Below are positions 38,696 to 46,041 of a DNA stretch of 64,000 bases, piece by piece (position 1 is the stretch's first letter; each line of letters opens with the position of its first letter). The translations under genes were made by a program, and so were the position numbers. The stretch is taken from assembly GCA_963742725.1 (NCBI GenBank), contig CAVUMX010000004.1, positions 186,001 to 250,000 of the forward strand, given 5' to 3'. A model generated the notes under the pieces. The model made no database searches. It worked only from the letters and a program-made list of their open reading frames with translations, and had not been told where the DNA came from. This DNA comes from CAVVAL01 sp963742725 (GTDB lineage: Bacteria > Actinomycetota > Actinomycetes > Mycobacteriales > Cryptosporangiaceae).

Positions 38696-38771
38696 CTCGC
38701 TGTAGCTCAATGGCAGAGCGCCCGGCTTTCAGACTGGGAAGACGCCGGTTCGATTCCGGCCAGCGAGTCCA
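38696..38771 (+). tRNA. tRNA with an 8-nt anticodon loop, identity undetermined (Gly-like body)
   Basis: A 76-nt cloverleaf including encoded CCA (38769-38771). The acceptor CTCGCTG/CAGCGAG is 7 perfect pairs, D stem GCTC/GAGC, T arm GCCGG-TTCGATT-CCGGC perfect. The anticodon stem CCCGG/CTGGG (one G-U) encloses CTTTCAGA, 8 nt instead of 7. Depending on which T is U33, the anticodon could be UUC (Glu), UCA (opal) or CAG (Leu). The D arm (GTAGCTCAATGGCAGAGC) and discriminator U73 resemble tRNA-Gly. Position 1 is C, unusual for an elongator. It could be a decayed tRNA, but every stem is intact. Confidence 0.75.
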
Positions 38772-39137
38772 CTTTCGTGATTACACAGGGTGTGATCCTT
38801 CTCCCGTCCCCGCCTGCGTGCAGCGTGCCTCTCTGTGACTGGTGGTGCCTCCTCGGGCGGATGGTCGTTCGTTGTACCTTAAATCCTTCTTTTACATTGG
38901 TCCGAGCACTTCGACTATGGCCCTGATCTGGGTTAACGTCGCTCGCTGGACCACGGAGACCGTCCTTTCAGGTGCACCCCACGCACCGCTGGGAGCCCCC
39001 ACAGCTCCCGTAGAAAGGCACGGAAACCGACGGCTCTGATCACTATTAGTGACGGAGACCGGGGCCTCGACACCGACCGACCGACCACAATCCAGTGCGC
39101 GGAGTAAGTGCGTGCTGCGAAAGTGAGGACTGGCCTC
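38772..39137 (+). promoter_or_regulatory. Gene-free 366-nt leader upstream of the first glycoside hydrolase
   Basis: No gene is visible between the tRNA and the lipoprotein-like glycosidase. The second half is rich in short hairpins, for example gggagc-ccccaca-gctccc near 38991-39009 and ccacggagaccgtcc upstream of it. An AT-richer patch around 38876-38900 could hold a promoter. A structured 5' leader is possible; I could not match it to a known riboswitch class. Confidence 0.35.
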
Positions 39138-40442
39138 ATGCGCTTAACCCCCATGCGCACGCTCTTATCCGCAATGACAGTTGTTGTCGCCTTATCCGCT
39201 GGAGCCGCCTGCCGCGGTGGCGACGAGCCACGCGATGTGGCCGAGGCGAGCGCGCCCGGTACCGCCGCGGCGGCGCCCGCCACCGCCTCGGAGAGCCCGA
39301 GCGCGTCGGCGTCCGGTGGCGGCGAGGCGACCACGACCGCCAGCGCGAGCGGCAGCCCGAGCCCGTCCGCGTCGGCGCCGTCCGGCTCCTCGATGCCGCC
39401 GGCCCTCGGCGTCCAGTTCCACGGAACCTGGGAGCTGTACTACTCGCCGAGCAGCAGCGCCGCACCGAACGCCATGTTCACGCGGCACCTCGACCAGATC
39501 GCCAAGAACGGCGCGACGATGATCCGCCTCGACATCGGCTGGTCGGCGAGCCAGCCGAGCAACGCCACGCCGTCGCTGTCGAACGTCTACAACAAGCGGA
39601 TCGCGCTGGTCCTCGACCAGGCCGCCAAGCGCGGTCTGAAGGTGCTCGTGACGCTGCACCAGTCGCCCTCGTGGGCGCGGCCGGGCACCGGATCGAACGT
39701 GAAGCAGTACCCGACCAACCCGGACTCCATCAAGCCGTGGACCACCTGGCTCGCCCGCACCTGGGGCAGCAAGGTCGAGGCGTGGGAGGTCTGGAACGAG
39801 CCGAACCTCGCCGAGTTCACCGGCGTCTCCGACTCCTCGAAGCGCGCGGCCAGGTACGTGCCGGTGCTGAAGGCGGCCGCTGCCGGGTTCCGCGCCGGCC
39901 GGGCCGGTACGACGGTGGTGTTCGGCGGGCCGGCGCAGACCGACGACGTGTTCGTCCGCCAGGCGTACGTCGCCGGCGCGAAGCCCCACTTCGACGTCAT
40001 GGCCATCCACCCGTACCAGGGCAACCAGACCAAGCCGCCGGAGTCCACGGACATCTCCGGCAAGCCGCGGATGACGAACTTCCCGGCCGTGGTCGACGCC
40101 ATGTCCGACTACGGCGACGGCAACAAGCCCGTCTGGTGGACGGAGTTCGGCTTCTCCGTGCACAGCAACGCGAACGTCCCTAAGGAGAAGGTCTGGCTTC
40201 TGGGCGTGCCGAGCGACGACGTGTCCGGCGACTACCTTCGGCGCTCGTTCGAGCTGGCGCGCAAGAAGTACCCGCAGGTGCGGGTCGGGATCCTGTACAC
40301 CGCGTACCGGAACTCGGGCAGCGACTCCTACGGGCACCAGACCGGCTACCGGCTCATCGAGTCGAACGGCACGGTGCTGGCACAGCTGCCGATCCTCGGC
40401 AAATACATGGACGGTTTCGCGGGCCACCGCGCCCTGCGATAA
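39138..40442 (+). CDS. Secreted clan GH-A glycoside hydrolase, lipoprotein-like
   Basis: A 434-residue exported enzyme. The N-terminus MRLTPMRTLLSAMTVVVALSAGAAC looks like a lipoprotein signal with Cys near 25, followed by about 70 residues of Ser/Ala/Pro/Thr linker. The TIM-barrel catalytic domain has LGVQFHGTWELYY at its start, the acid/base Glu in WEVWNEPN (near 220) and the nucleophile Glu in VWWTEFGFS (near 335), the clan GH-A (GH5/GH39-like) pattern. The substrate is unknown. A close paralogue follows 112 nt downstream. ATG 39138 is chosen because it starts the signal peptide. Confidence 0.85.
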   Translation: MRLTPMRTLLSAMTVVVALSAGAACRGGDEPRDVAEASAPGTAAAAPATASESPSASASGGGEATTTASASGSPSPSASAPSGSSMPPALGVQFHGTWELYYSPSSSAAPNAMFTRHLDQIAKNGATMIRLDIGWSASQPSNATPSLSNVYNKRIALVLDQAAKRGLKVLVTLHQSPSWARPGTGSNVKQYPTNPDSIKPWTTWLARTWGSKVEAWEVWNEPNLAEFTGVSDSSKRAARYVPVLKAAAAGFRAGRAGTTVVFGGPAQTDDVFVRQAYVAGAKPHFDVMAIHPYQGNQTKPPESTDISGKPRMTNFPAVVDAMSDYGDGNKPVWWTEFGFSVHSNANVPKEKVWLLGVPSDDVSGDYLRRSFELARKKYPQVRVGILYTAYRNSGSDSYGHQTGYRLIESNGTVLAQLPILGKYMDGFAGHRALR

Positions 40443-40450
40443 CTCCGGCG

Positions 40451-40489
40451 ATCCGGGCGGTGCTGCCATTGGCAACATCGCCCGGATCC
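40451..40489 (+). terminator. Hairpin terminator between the two glycosidase genes
   Basis: Arms gatccgggcg / cgcccggatc, 10 bp perfect, with an inner tgcca/tggca pairing, starting 8 nt after the stop codon. It suggests the two paralogues are separate transcripts. Confidence 0.6.
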
Positions 40490-40554
40490 GTCTATGACGC
40501 GCCTGCAATCCGAATTACCCGGTAAGGGGTGTTCACGCAGGTAGTGTCGCCGAT

Positions 40555-42006
40555 GTGCATCGTCGTACCGTTATTCGGACGGCTCTGTTCGGCGCCCCGG
40601 CCGTTGCGGCCGCGGCTATCGGTGGAGCCGCCCTGAACCGCGCGCATACCGACAGCGTGCCGGCGACGACCCGGGACCCGAACTGGATCTGGGACCCGTT
40701 CGGCGAGGAGAGCCGGCTCCCGCCCACCCTCGGCGTGCACTTCCACGGCACGTGGGACATGTACTACGCGAACCAGAACAGCGGCCCCGGCTCGATGTTC
40801 GACGATCACCTCGACCAGCTCGCCGGCCACGGCGTCAAGGTGCTGCGCGTGGACGTCGGATGGTCGGCGAGCCAGCCGCAGCGCGCCGTCCCGTCCGCCG
40901 ACCACTGGTACAACCGCCGGATCTCCCGCGTGCTGGACGCCGCCGCCGCCCGCGACATGAAGGTGCTGCTGACCCTGCACCAGTCGCCGGAGTGGACGCG
41001 GCCCGGTACCGGCGGCGACAACCGGCAGTTCCCGGCCAACGGCGAGTCGATCCGCTACTGGGCCACCTGGATGGCGGCGACGTACGGCCCGCGCGTGCTC
41101 GCGTGGGAGGTGTGGAACGAGCCGAACCTCAAGGCGTTCACCGGCGTGGACGATCTCCGCGAACGATCGGTGCGGTACGTGCCCCTGCTCCAGGCGGCGT
41201 ACGAGGGGTTGAAGGCGGGCCACCCCGACGCGATCGTCGTCTTCGGCGGTCCGTGCCAGAACGACGACGGCTTCGTCCGCGCCTGCTATCAACTGGGCGC
41301 CAAGGACTACTTCGACGTCATGGCCGTCCACCCGTACCAGGGCAACCAGACGCTGCCGCCCGAGACGAGGGACTCCGGCGGCCGCGACCGCATGACGCAC
41401 TTCCCGGCCGTCCTCGACGTGATGAGCGACTACCTCGACGACGACAAGCCGGTGTGGTGGACGGAGTTCGGGTTCTCCGTGCACCGCAACGACGGCGTGC
41501 CGGTGAACGAGCCGTGGCGGCTCGGCGTGGCCAGCGACGCCCTGTCCGCGGAGTACCTGTACCGGTCGTTCGAACTGGCCCGGCGCGAGTACCCGCAGGT
41601 CCGGCTGGCGATCGTGTACGCGGCGTACAAGCCCTCCACGGACGTCAACGGCCACCAGTACGGGTACCGGATGCTCGACATCGACGGCACGTTGCGTCCG
41701 CAGCTGCCGACGCTGCGCGGGTACCAGGCCGCGTTCGGCGGCAGCCGTTCGCCGCTGCCGGACCCGGTGCTGCCGCCGACGCCCGTGCCGACGCCCGTCC
41801 CGGTGCCGACCGCGCCGTCCGGTCCGCCGAAGCCGCCCGTGCCGTCGCCGACCAGGCCGCCGCAGCCCACCCCGTCGCCTCCGCCGGGACCGCTGCCGCC
41901 GTCGGCGTCGCCGTCGCCGCGCCCGTCCCCGACGCCGAGCGCCACGCCGAAGCCGAAGCCCTCGCCGTGGACGCCGCCGAGCCCGTCGACGACACCCCGC
42001 CGCTGA
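40555..42006 (+). CDS. Secreted clan GH-A glycoside hydrolase, paralogue with Pro-rich tail
   Basis: A 483-residue paralogue of the preceding enzyme, similar from LGVHFHGTWDMYY onward. The acid/base Glu is in WEVWNEPN (near 188) and the nucleophile in VWWTEFGFSVHRN (near 302). The N-terminus HRRTVIRTALFGAPAVAAAA looks like a Tat-type signal. There is no lipobox. The last 85 residues are a Pro/Ser/Thr tail (PPTPVPTPVPVP-type repeats) and could span or attach to the wall. Start GTG 40555. Confidence 0.85.
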   Translation: MHRRTVIRTALFGAPAVAAAAIGGAALNRAHTDSVPATTRDPNWIWDPFGEESRLPPTLGVHFHGTWDMYYANQNSGPGSMFDDHLDQLAGHGVKVLRVDVGWSASQPQRAVPSADHWYNRRISRVLDAAAARDMKVLLTLHQSPEWTRPGTGGDNRQFPANGESIRYWATWMAATYGPRVLAWEVWNEPNLKAFTGVDDLRERSVRYVPLLQAAYEGLKAGHPDAIVVFGGPCQNDDGFVRACYQLGAKDYFDVMAVHPYQGNQTLPPETRDSGGRDRMTHFPAVLDVMSDYLDDDKPVWWTEFGFSVHRNDGVPVNEPWRLGVASDALSAEYLYRSFELARREYPQVRLAIVYAAYKPSTDVNGHQYGYRMLDIDGTLRPQLPTLRGYQAAFGGSRSPLPDPVLPPTPVPTPVPVPTAPSGPPKPPVPSPTRPPQPTPSPPPGPLPPSASPSPRPSPTPSATPKPKPSPWTPPSPSTTPRR

Positions 42007-42030
42007 ACACCGGCGTGCCAGGATCGGCGC

Positions 42031-42552
42031 ATGCCGACCTTGGAGACTGAACGGCTGCTGCTGCGTCCGCTCCGCGATGACGACCTCGACCGGTACGCGG
42101 CGATGATGGCCGATCCGGAGGTCGTCCGGTACCTCGGCTCGGCGCCGATGGAGCGCGACGACGCGTGGCGCAACCTCGCGCTGTTCGCCGGCCACGGCGT
42201 GCTGCGCGGCTGGACGAACAATGCCGTGGTTGAGAAGGCCACCGGCCGGTTCGTCGGCCGGTGCGGGCTGTGGCAACCAGAAGGATGGCCGGGGCTGGAG
42301 GTGGGCTGGACTCTCGCCCGTGAGGTGTGGGGTCGCGGCTACGCCACCGAGGCGGGGTCGGCGTGGCGGGACTGGGCCTTCGCGAACCTGAAGGCCGATG
42401 AGCTGCTGTCGGTGGTCCACCGCGACAACGCCCGGTCGGCACGCGTCGCGGAGCGGATCGGCCACCGGTACCTGCGGGACGTGGAGATTCGCGGCTTCCC
42501 GTGCCGTCTCTACGGGCAGCCGTTCCCTACGGCAGGGTCAGCTCCGTCTTGA
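42031..42552 (+). CDS. GNAT family N-acetyltransferase
   Basis: A 173-residue RimJ-type acetyltransferase: LETERLLLRPLRDDDLDRYA at the N-terminus, the CoA site EVWGRGYATEAGSAW, and HRDNARSARVAERIGHRYL. The substrate is unknown. Its 3' end overlaps the convergent mtnP gene by 26 nt, an unusually long antisense overlap. Confidence 0.88.
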   Translation: MPTLETERLLLRPLRDDDLDRYAAMMADPEVVRYLGSAPMERDDAWRNLALFAGHGVLRGWTNNAVVEKATGRFVGRCGLWQPEGWPGLEVGWTLAREVWGRGYATEAGSAWRDWAFANLKADELLSVVHRDNARSARVAERIGHRYLRDVEIRGFPCRLYGQPFPTAGSAPS

Positions 42553-43336
42553 TGCCGTCGAGCGCGCTGGCGCACGGGCAGGTGCGCTCGGTCGGCAGCG
42601 CGGCGGCGACATCGAGCACCACGCCGCGCAGGCGCTCGGTGTTCTCGCGGAAGACCCGGAACACCTCCTGCATCGTGACTTCCTCGCCCGCTTCGACGCC
42701 GGCGTCCAGATCGGTCACCAGCGCGACGGACGCGTAGCAGAGCTCCAGCTCGCGGGCCAGGACCGCCTCCGGATGCCCGGTCATGTTGACGAGCGACCAG
42801 CCCTGCGCGCTGAACCACCTGGACTCGGCCCTGGTCGAGAAGCGCGGGCCTTCGACGACGACCATCGTGCCGCCGTCGACCGCGCCGATCCCGTTGGACC
42901 CGGTGGCGGTGAGCAGGGCCGCCCGACCCGTCGGGCAGTACGGGTCGGCGAACGCGATGTGCACCGCGCCCTGGTCGTGGAACGTCTGCACGCGTCCGGA
43001 CGTGCGGTCCACGAGCTGGTCCGGGACGACGAACGTGCCGGGGCCGAGCTCCGGACGGAGTCCGCCGACGGCACACGGCGCGATGATCTGCCGTACGCCG
43101 AGGGACCGCAGGGCCCAGAGGTTCGCGCGGTACGGGATCTTGTGCGGCGGGAACTGGTGGTCACGGCCGTGCCGGGGCAGGAACGCGACGCGCCGCTCGC
43201 CGACGGTGCCGACGGTGACCGCGTCGCTCGGCGGCCCGTACGGGGTGTCGAGGGAGATCTCCTCGGCGTCGTCGAGCAGTGCGTACAGTCCACTGCCGCC
43301 GATCACGGCGACATCGGGCGCGGCGGAACCAGGCAC
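42527..43336 (-). CDS. mtnP: S-methyl-5'-thioadenosine phosphorylase
   Basis: A 269-residue purine nucleoside phosphorylase of the MTAP class, cleaving methylthioadenosine, a by-product of polyamine synthesis, to adenine and methylthioribose-1-phosphate. Conserved pieces are VAVIGGSGLYAL, LPRHGRDHQFPPHKIPYRAN, the phosphate region, VVVEGPRFSTRAES and NMTGHPEAVLARELELCYA. The link to polyamines is notable given the BpsA-like aminopropyltransferase 9 kb away. Confidence 0.94.
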   Translation of the reverse strand: MPGSAAPDVAVIGGSGLYALLDDAEEISLDTPYGPPSDAVTVGTVGERRVAFLPRHGRDHQFPPHKIPYRANLWALRSLGVRQIIAPCAVGGLRPELGPGTFVVPDQLVDRTSGRVQTFHDQGAVHIAFADPYCPTGRAALLTATGSNGIGAVDGGTMVVVEGPRFSTRAESRWFSAQGWSLVNMTGHPEAVLARELELCYASVALVTDLDAGVEAGEEVTMQEVFRVFRENTERLRGVVLDVAAALPTERTCPCASALDGIKTELTLP

Positions 43337-43444
43337 GTCAGGTCCTCCCTCGGGGTCCGTCCGACCCTATCGAGACCACCGGTTCGCGGGACTGGGTAGG
43401 GGGTTACCGCCCCGCACCGGCAGGCGTTTGGGCATGATCACGAC

Positions 43445-44002
43445 ATGCCGGCTGAACGACTCACGGGACGACTCCTCGTCGCGACGCCAGCGTTGAAGGA
43501 TCCTCACTTCGAGCGGACCGTCGTCCTGCTGGTCGCCCACGAGGAGACCGGCGCGCTGGGCGTGGTGCTCAACCGTGCCACCGAGGTGCCCATCGGCGAG
43601 GTGCTGAACGGCTGGGACTCACTGGCCGCGCAGCCGCCCGTCGTGTTCGAAGGCGGCCCCGTCCAGCCTGAGGCGGCGATCTGTCTCGCGCGGGCCCGTC
43701 CGGGCGCCGAGCCCGAGGGATTCAGCCGGGTCGAGGGCGTGGTCGGGACGGTCGACCTCTCCGCCGACCCGGAAGTGCTCGGCACCGACCTCGAACGGCT
43801 GCGCATCTTCGCCGGGTACGCCGGCTGGGACGCCGAACAGCTCGAATCGGAAATCGACGAAGGAGCCTGGTTCGTCCTCGACGCGCTACCGGGCGACGCG
43901 TTCATGCCGCAGCCGGACGACCTGTGGTCGATGGTGCTGCGCCGGCAGGGCGGACTCATGGCCGCCGTCGCCACCTTCCCCGCCGATCCCACCCTCAATT
44001 AG
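43445..44002 (+). CDS. YqgE/AlgH family protein (UPF0301)
   Basis: A 185-residue conserved protein. It starts LTGRLLVATPALKDPHFERTVVLL, has LGVVLNRATEVPIGEVL and VFEGGPVQPEAAICLAR, and ends DDLWSMVLRRQGG, the standard AlgH/YqgE signatures. The biochemical role is unsettled. It stands alone before tRNA-Ala. Confidence 0.95.
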   Translation: MPAERLTGRLLVATPALKDPHFERTVVLLVAHEETGALGVVLNRATEVPIGEVLNGWDSLAAQPPVVFEGGPVQPEAAICLARARPGAEPEGFSRVEGVVGTVDLSADPEVLGTDLERLRIFAGYAGWDAEQLESEIDEGAWFVLDALPGDAFMPQPDDLWSMVLRRQGGLMAAVATFPADPTLN

Positions 44003-44077
44003 GGCTCCGGATACCGGGTAACAGGCTGTGCCCGGGACTGTGTACACTTCAGCAGTCCGTCCGGCACAGCCGGATGC

Positions 44078-44153
44078 GGGGCTGTGGCGCAGCTGGTAGC
44101 GCACCACACTGGCAGTGTGGGGGTCAGGGGTTCGAGTCCCCTCAGCTCCACCA
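44078..44153 (+). tRNA. tRNA-Ala (GGC)
   Basis: A 76-nt cloverleaf. The acceptor GGGGCTG pairs with CAGCTCC (one G-U), anticodon loop CTGGCAG with GGC at 44111-44113, T arm with GGTTCGAGTCCCC, discriminator A and encoded CCA. A strong hairpin terminator begins 3 nt later. Confidence 0.95.
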
Positions 44154-44155
44154 TT

Positions 44156-44184
44156 AAATGACCTGGACAGTGTCCAGGTCATTT
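44156..44184 (+). terminator. Intrinsic terminator after tRNA-Ala
   Basis: A 13-bp perfect stem (aaatgacctggac and complement) with loop AGT, its 3' arm ending in ATTT. It separates the tRNA from argS, 37 nt downstream. Confidence 0.85.
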
Positions 44185-44220
44185 GTGGTTTCCGGGGACA
44201 TTTTCGCCATAGGACGGGGG

Positions 44221-45951
44221 ATGCGCATGATCACGCCGCTTGTATCGGTACTGGACCTGCGCGTGCGCCAGGCGATGGCCGCCGTCCTGCCGCCGGAGGT
44301 GGCCGGCGCCGACCCGCAGATCCGCCCCTCGGAGCACGCCGACTTCCAGGTGAACGGGCTGCTCGCCCTGGCCAAGCCGCTGCGCGCCAACCCGCGCGAG
44401 CTGGCCACCCGGGTCGCCGGCGCGCTCACGGCCGACGACGTGATCGCCTCGTGCGAGGTCTCCGGCCCTGGCTTCCTCAACCTGACGCTGACCAGCGGCG
44501 CGATCCTGCGCCAGCTCGTCCTGCGGGCGGGCGACGAGCGGCTCGGCGTGCCCGTCACCGACGCGGGCAGCGTCACGGTGATCGACTACTCGCAGCCCAA
44601 CATCGCGAAGGAAATGCACGTCGGGCACCTGCGGAGCACGATCATCGGCGACGCCCTCGTGCGGGTGCTGGAGTTCGACGGCGCCAAGGTCGTCCGGCGG
44701 AACCACCTGGGCGACTGGGGAACCCAGTTCGGGATGCTGATCCAGTACCTGATGGAGGAGCAGCCCGCAGAGTCCGGCGCCGACGCGATCTCGCGGCTCA
44801 ACGCGCTGTACCGGGCGGCGCGGGCGAAGTTCGACTCGGATCCCGAGTTCGTCGAGCGGGCGCGGCGGAGGGTCGTGGACCTCCAGGCCGGTGACCCCGA
44901 AACCCTCGCCGGCTGGCAGGACATCGTCGCCGAGTCGAAGGTCTACTTCAACGAGGTGTACGGCCGTCTCGGCGTGCTGCTCACCGACGACGACGCGGTC
45001 GGCGAGAGCTTCTACAACCCGTTCCTGCGCGGTGTCGCCGAGGACCTGGAACAGCGCGGCGTGGCCGTCCGCAGCGAAGGCGCGTTGTGCGTGTTCTTCG
45101 ACGACGTCCGCGGGCCCGACGGCAACCCGGTGCCGCTGATCATCCAGAAGAGCGACGGCGGATTCGGTTACGCCGCAACGGATCTCGCCGCGATCCGCCA
45201 CCGCGTGGAGACCCTCGGCGCCACCCGCCTTCTGTACGTCGTGGACGCGCGCCAGGCCCTGCACTTCCGGATGGTGTTCGAGACGGCACGCCGGGCCGGC
45301 TACCTGCCCGACGGCGTCGAGGCCGTGCACGTCCCGTTCGGCACGGTCCTCGGTTCGGACGGGCGTCCGCTCAAGACGCGTGCCGGCGAGACCGTCCGGC
45401 TGATCGCGCTGCTGGACGAGGCGGTTGAGCGGGCCCGCGCGGCAATGCGCCCCGACTTTGACCCGACCCTGGTCGATCAGCGGGCGCGGGAGGTCGGGAT
45501 CGGGGCGGTCAAGTACGCCGACCTGTCGACCAGCCGGGCGCGCGACTACGTCTTCGACATCGACCGGATGGTCTCGCTCCAGGGCAATACCGGTGTCTAC
45601 CTGCAGTACGCGCATGCCCGGATCCGGTCGGTCCTGGCGAAGCTGCCGGCCGGCGGGTCCGATGTGGACGTGACGGTGCCGCTGGAACCGGCCGAGCGCC
45701 GGCTGGCGATGCTGCTCGACGAGCTGGGCGCCGTGCTCGCATCGGTCGGGGAGGACTACGAGCCTCACCGCCTGTGCGTCTACCTGTACGGGCTGGCCCA
45801 GGCGTTCAGCGACTTCTACGAGGCGTGCCCTGTTCTGCGCGCCCCCAGCGATGCGGTGCGGAACAACCGCGCGGCGATCTGCCGGGCGACCGGCGACACC
45901 CTCAAGATGGGTCTGGAACTCCTCGGGATCGCGGTCCCCGACCGGCTGTGA
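44221..45951 (+). CDS. argS: Arginyl-tRNA synthetase
   Basis: A 576-residue class I synthetase charging tRNA-Arg. The HIGH motif reads HVGH in AKEMHVGHLRSTIIGDAL (near 133), and the KMSK site is the degenerate LGSDGRPLKTRAG, as in many bacterial ArgRS. The additional N-terminal tRNA-binding domain (first 110 residues) and the C-terminal DALR anticodon domain (YLQYAHARIRSVL ... NNRAAICRATGDTLKMGL, in outline) are complete. ATG 44221 has GGACGGGGG upstream; the longer frame runs back into the tRNA terminator and is spurious. Confidence 0.95.
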   Translation: MRMITPLVSVLDLRVRQAMAAVLPPEVAGADPQIRPSEHADFQVNGLLALAKPLRANPRELATRVAGALTADDVIASCEVSGPGFLNLTLTSGAILRQLVLRAGDERLGVPVTDAGSVTVIDYSQPNIAKEMHVGHLRSTIIGDALVRVLEFDGAKVVRRNHLGDWGTQFGMLIQYLMEEQPAESGADAISRLNALYRAARAKFDSDPEFVERARRRVVDLQAGDPETLAGWQDIVAESKVYFNEVYGRLGVLLTDDDAVGESFYNPFLRGVAEDLEQRGVAVRSEGALCVFFDDVRGPDGNPVPLIIQKSDGGFGYAATDLAAIRHRVETLGATRLLYVVDARQALHFRMVFETARRAGYLPDGVEAVHVPFGTVLGSDGRPLKTRAGETVRLIALLDEAVERARAAMRPDFDPTLVDQRAREVGIGAVKYADLSTSRARDYVFDIDRMVSLQGNTGVYLQYAHARIRSVLAKLPAGGSDVDVTVPLEPAERRLAMLLDELGAVLASVGEDYEPHRLCVYLYGLAQAFSDFYEACPVLRAPSDAVRNNRAAICRATGDTLKMGLELLGIAVPDRL

Positions 45952-46041
45952 CGGCGATCCCGGGGACTACCGCCCCGTGTAGGCTGCCCAGGGACATCAC
46001 CTGGGTCTTGGCACTTACATTTCCTACGAGTTGGATGAGCG

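Noticed and set aside
38696..38771. Calling the tRNA selenocysteine or an ordinary tRNA-Leu from its possible anticodons
   Set aside because: It has no long variable arm, which both classes need, so no identity is assigned.
39000..39100. A c-di-AMP (ydaO) or c-di-GMP riboswitch upstream of the glycosidase
   Set aside because: Conserved motifs of those classes could not be matched; only generic hairpins are visible.
44000..44046. A fourth copy of the 62-bp dispersed repeat after the YqgE gene
   Set aside because: Only about 14 of 23 positions agreed in the best alignment by eye, too weak for this GC content.
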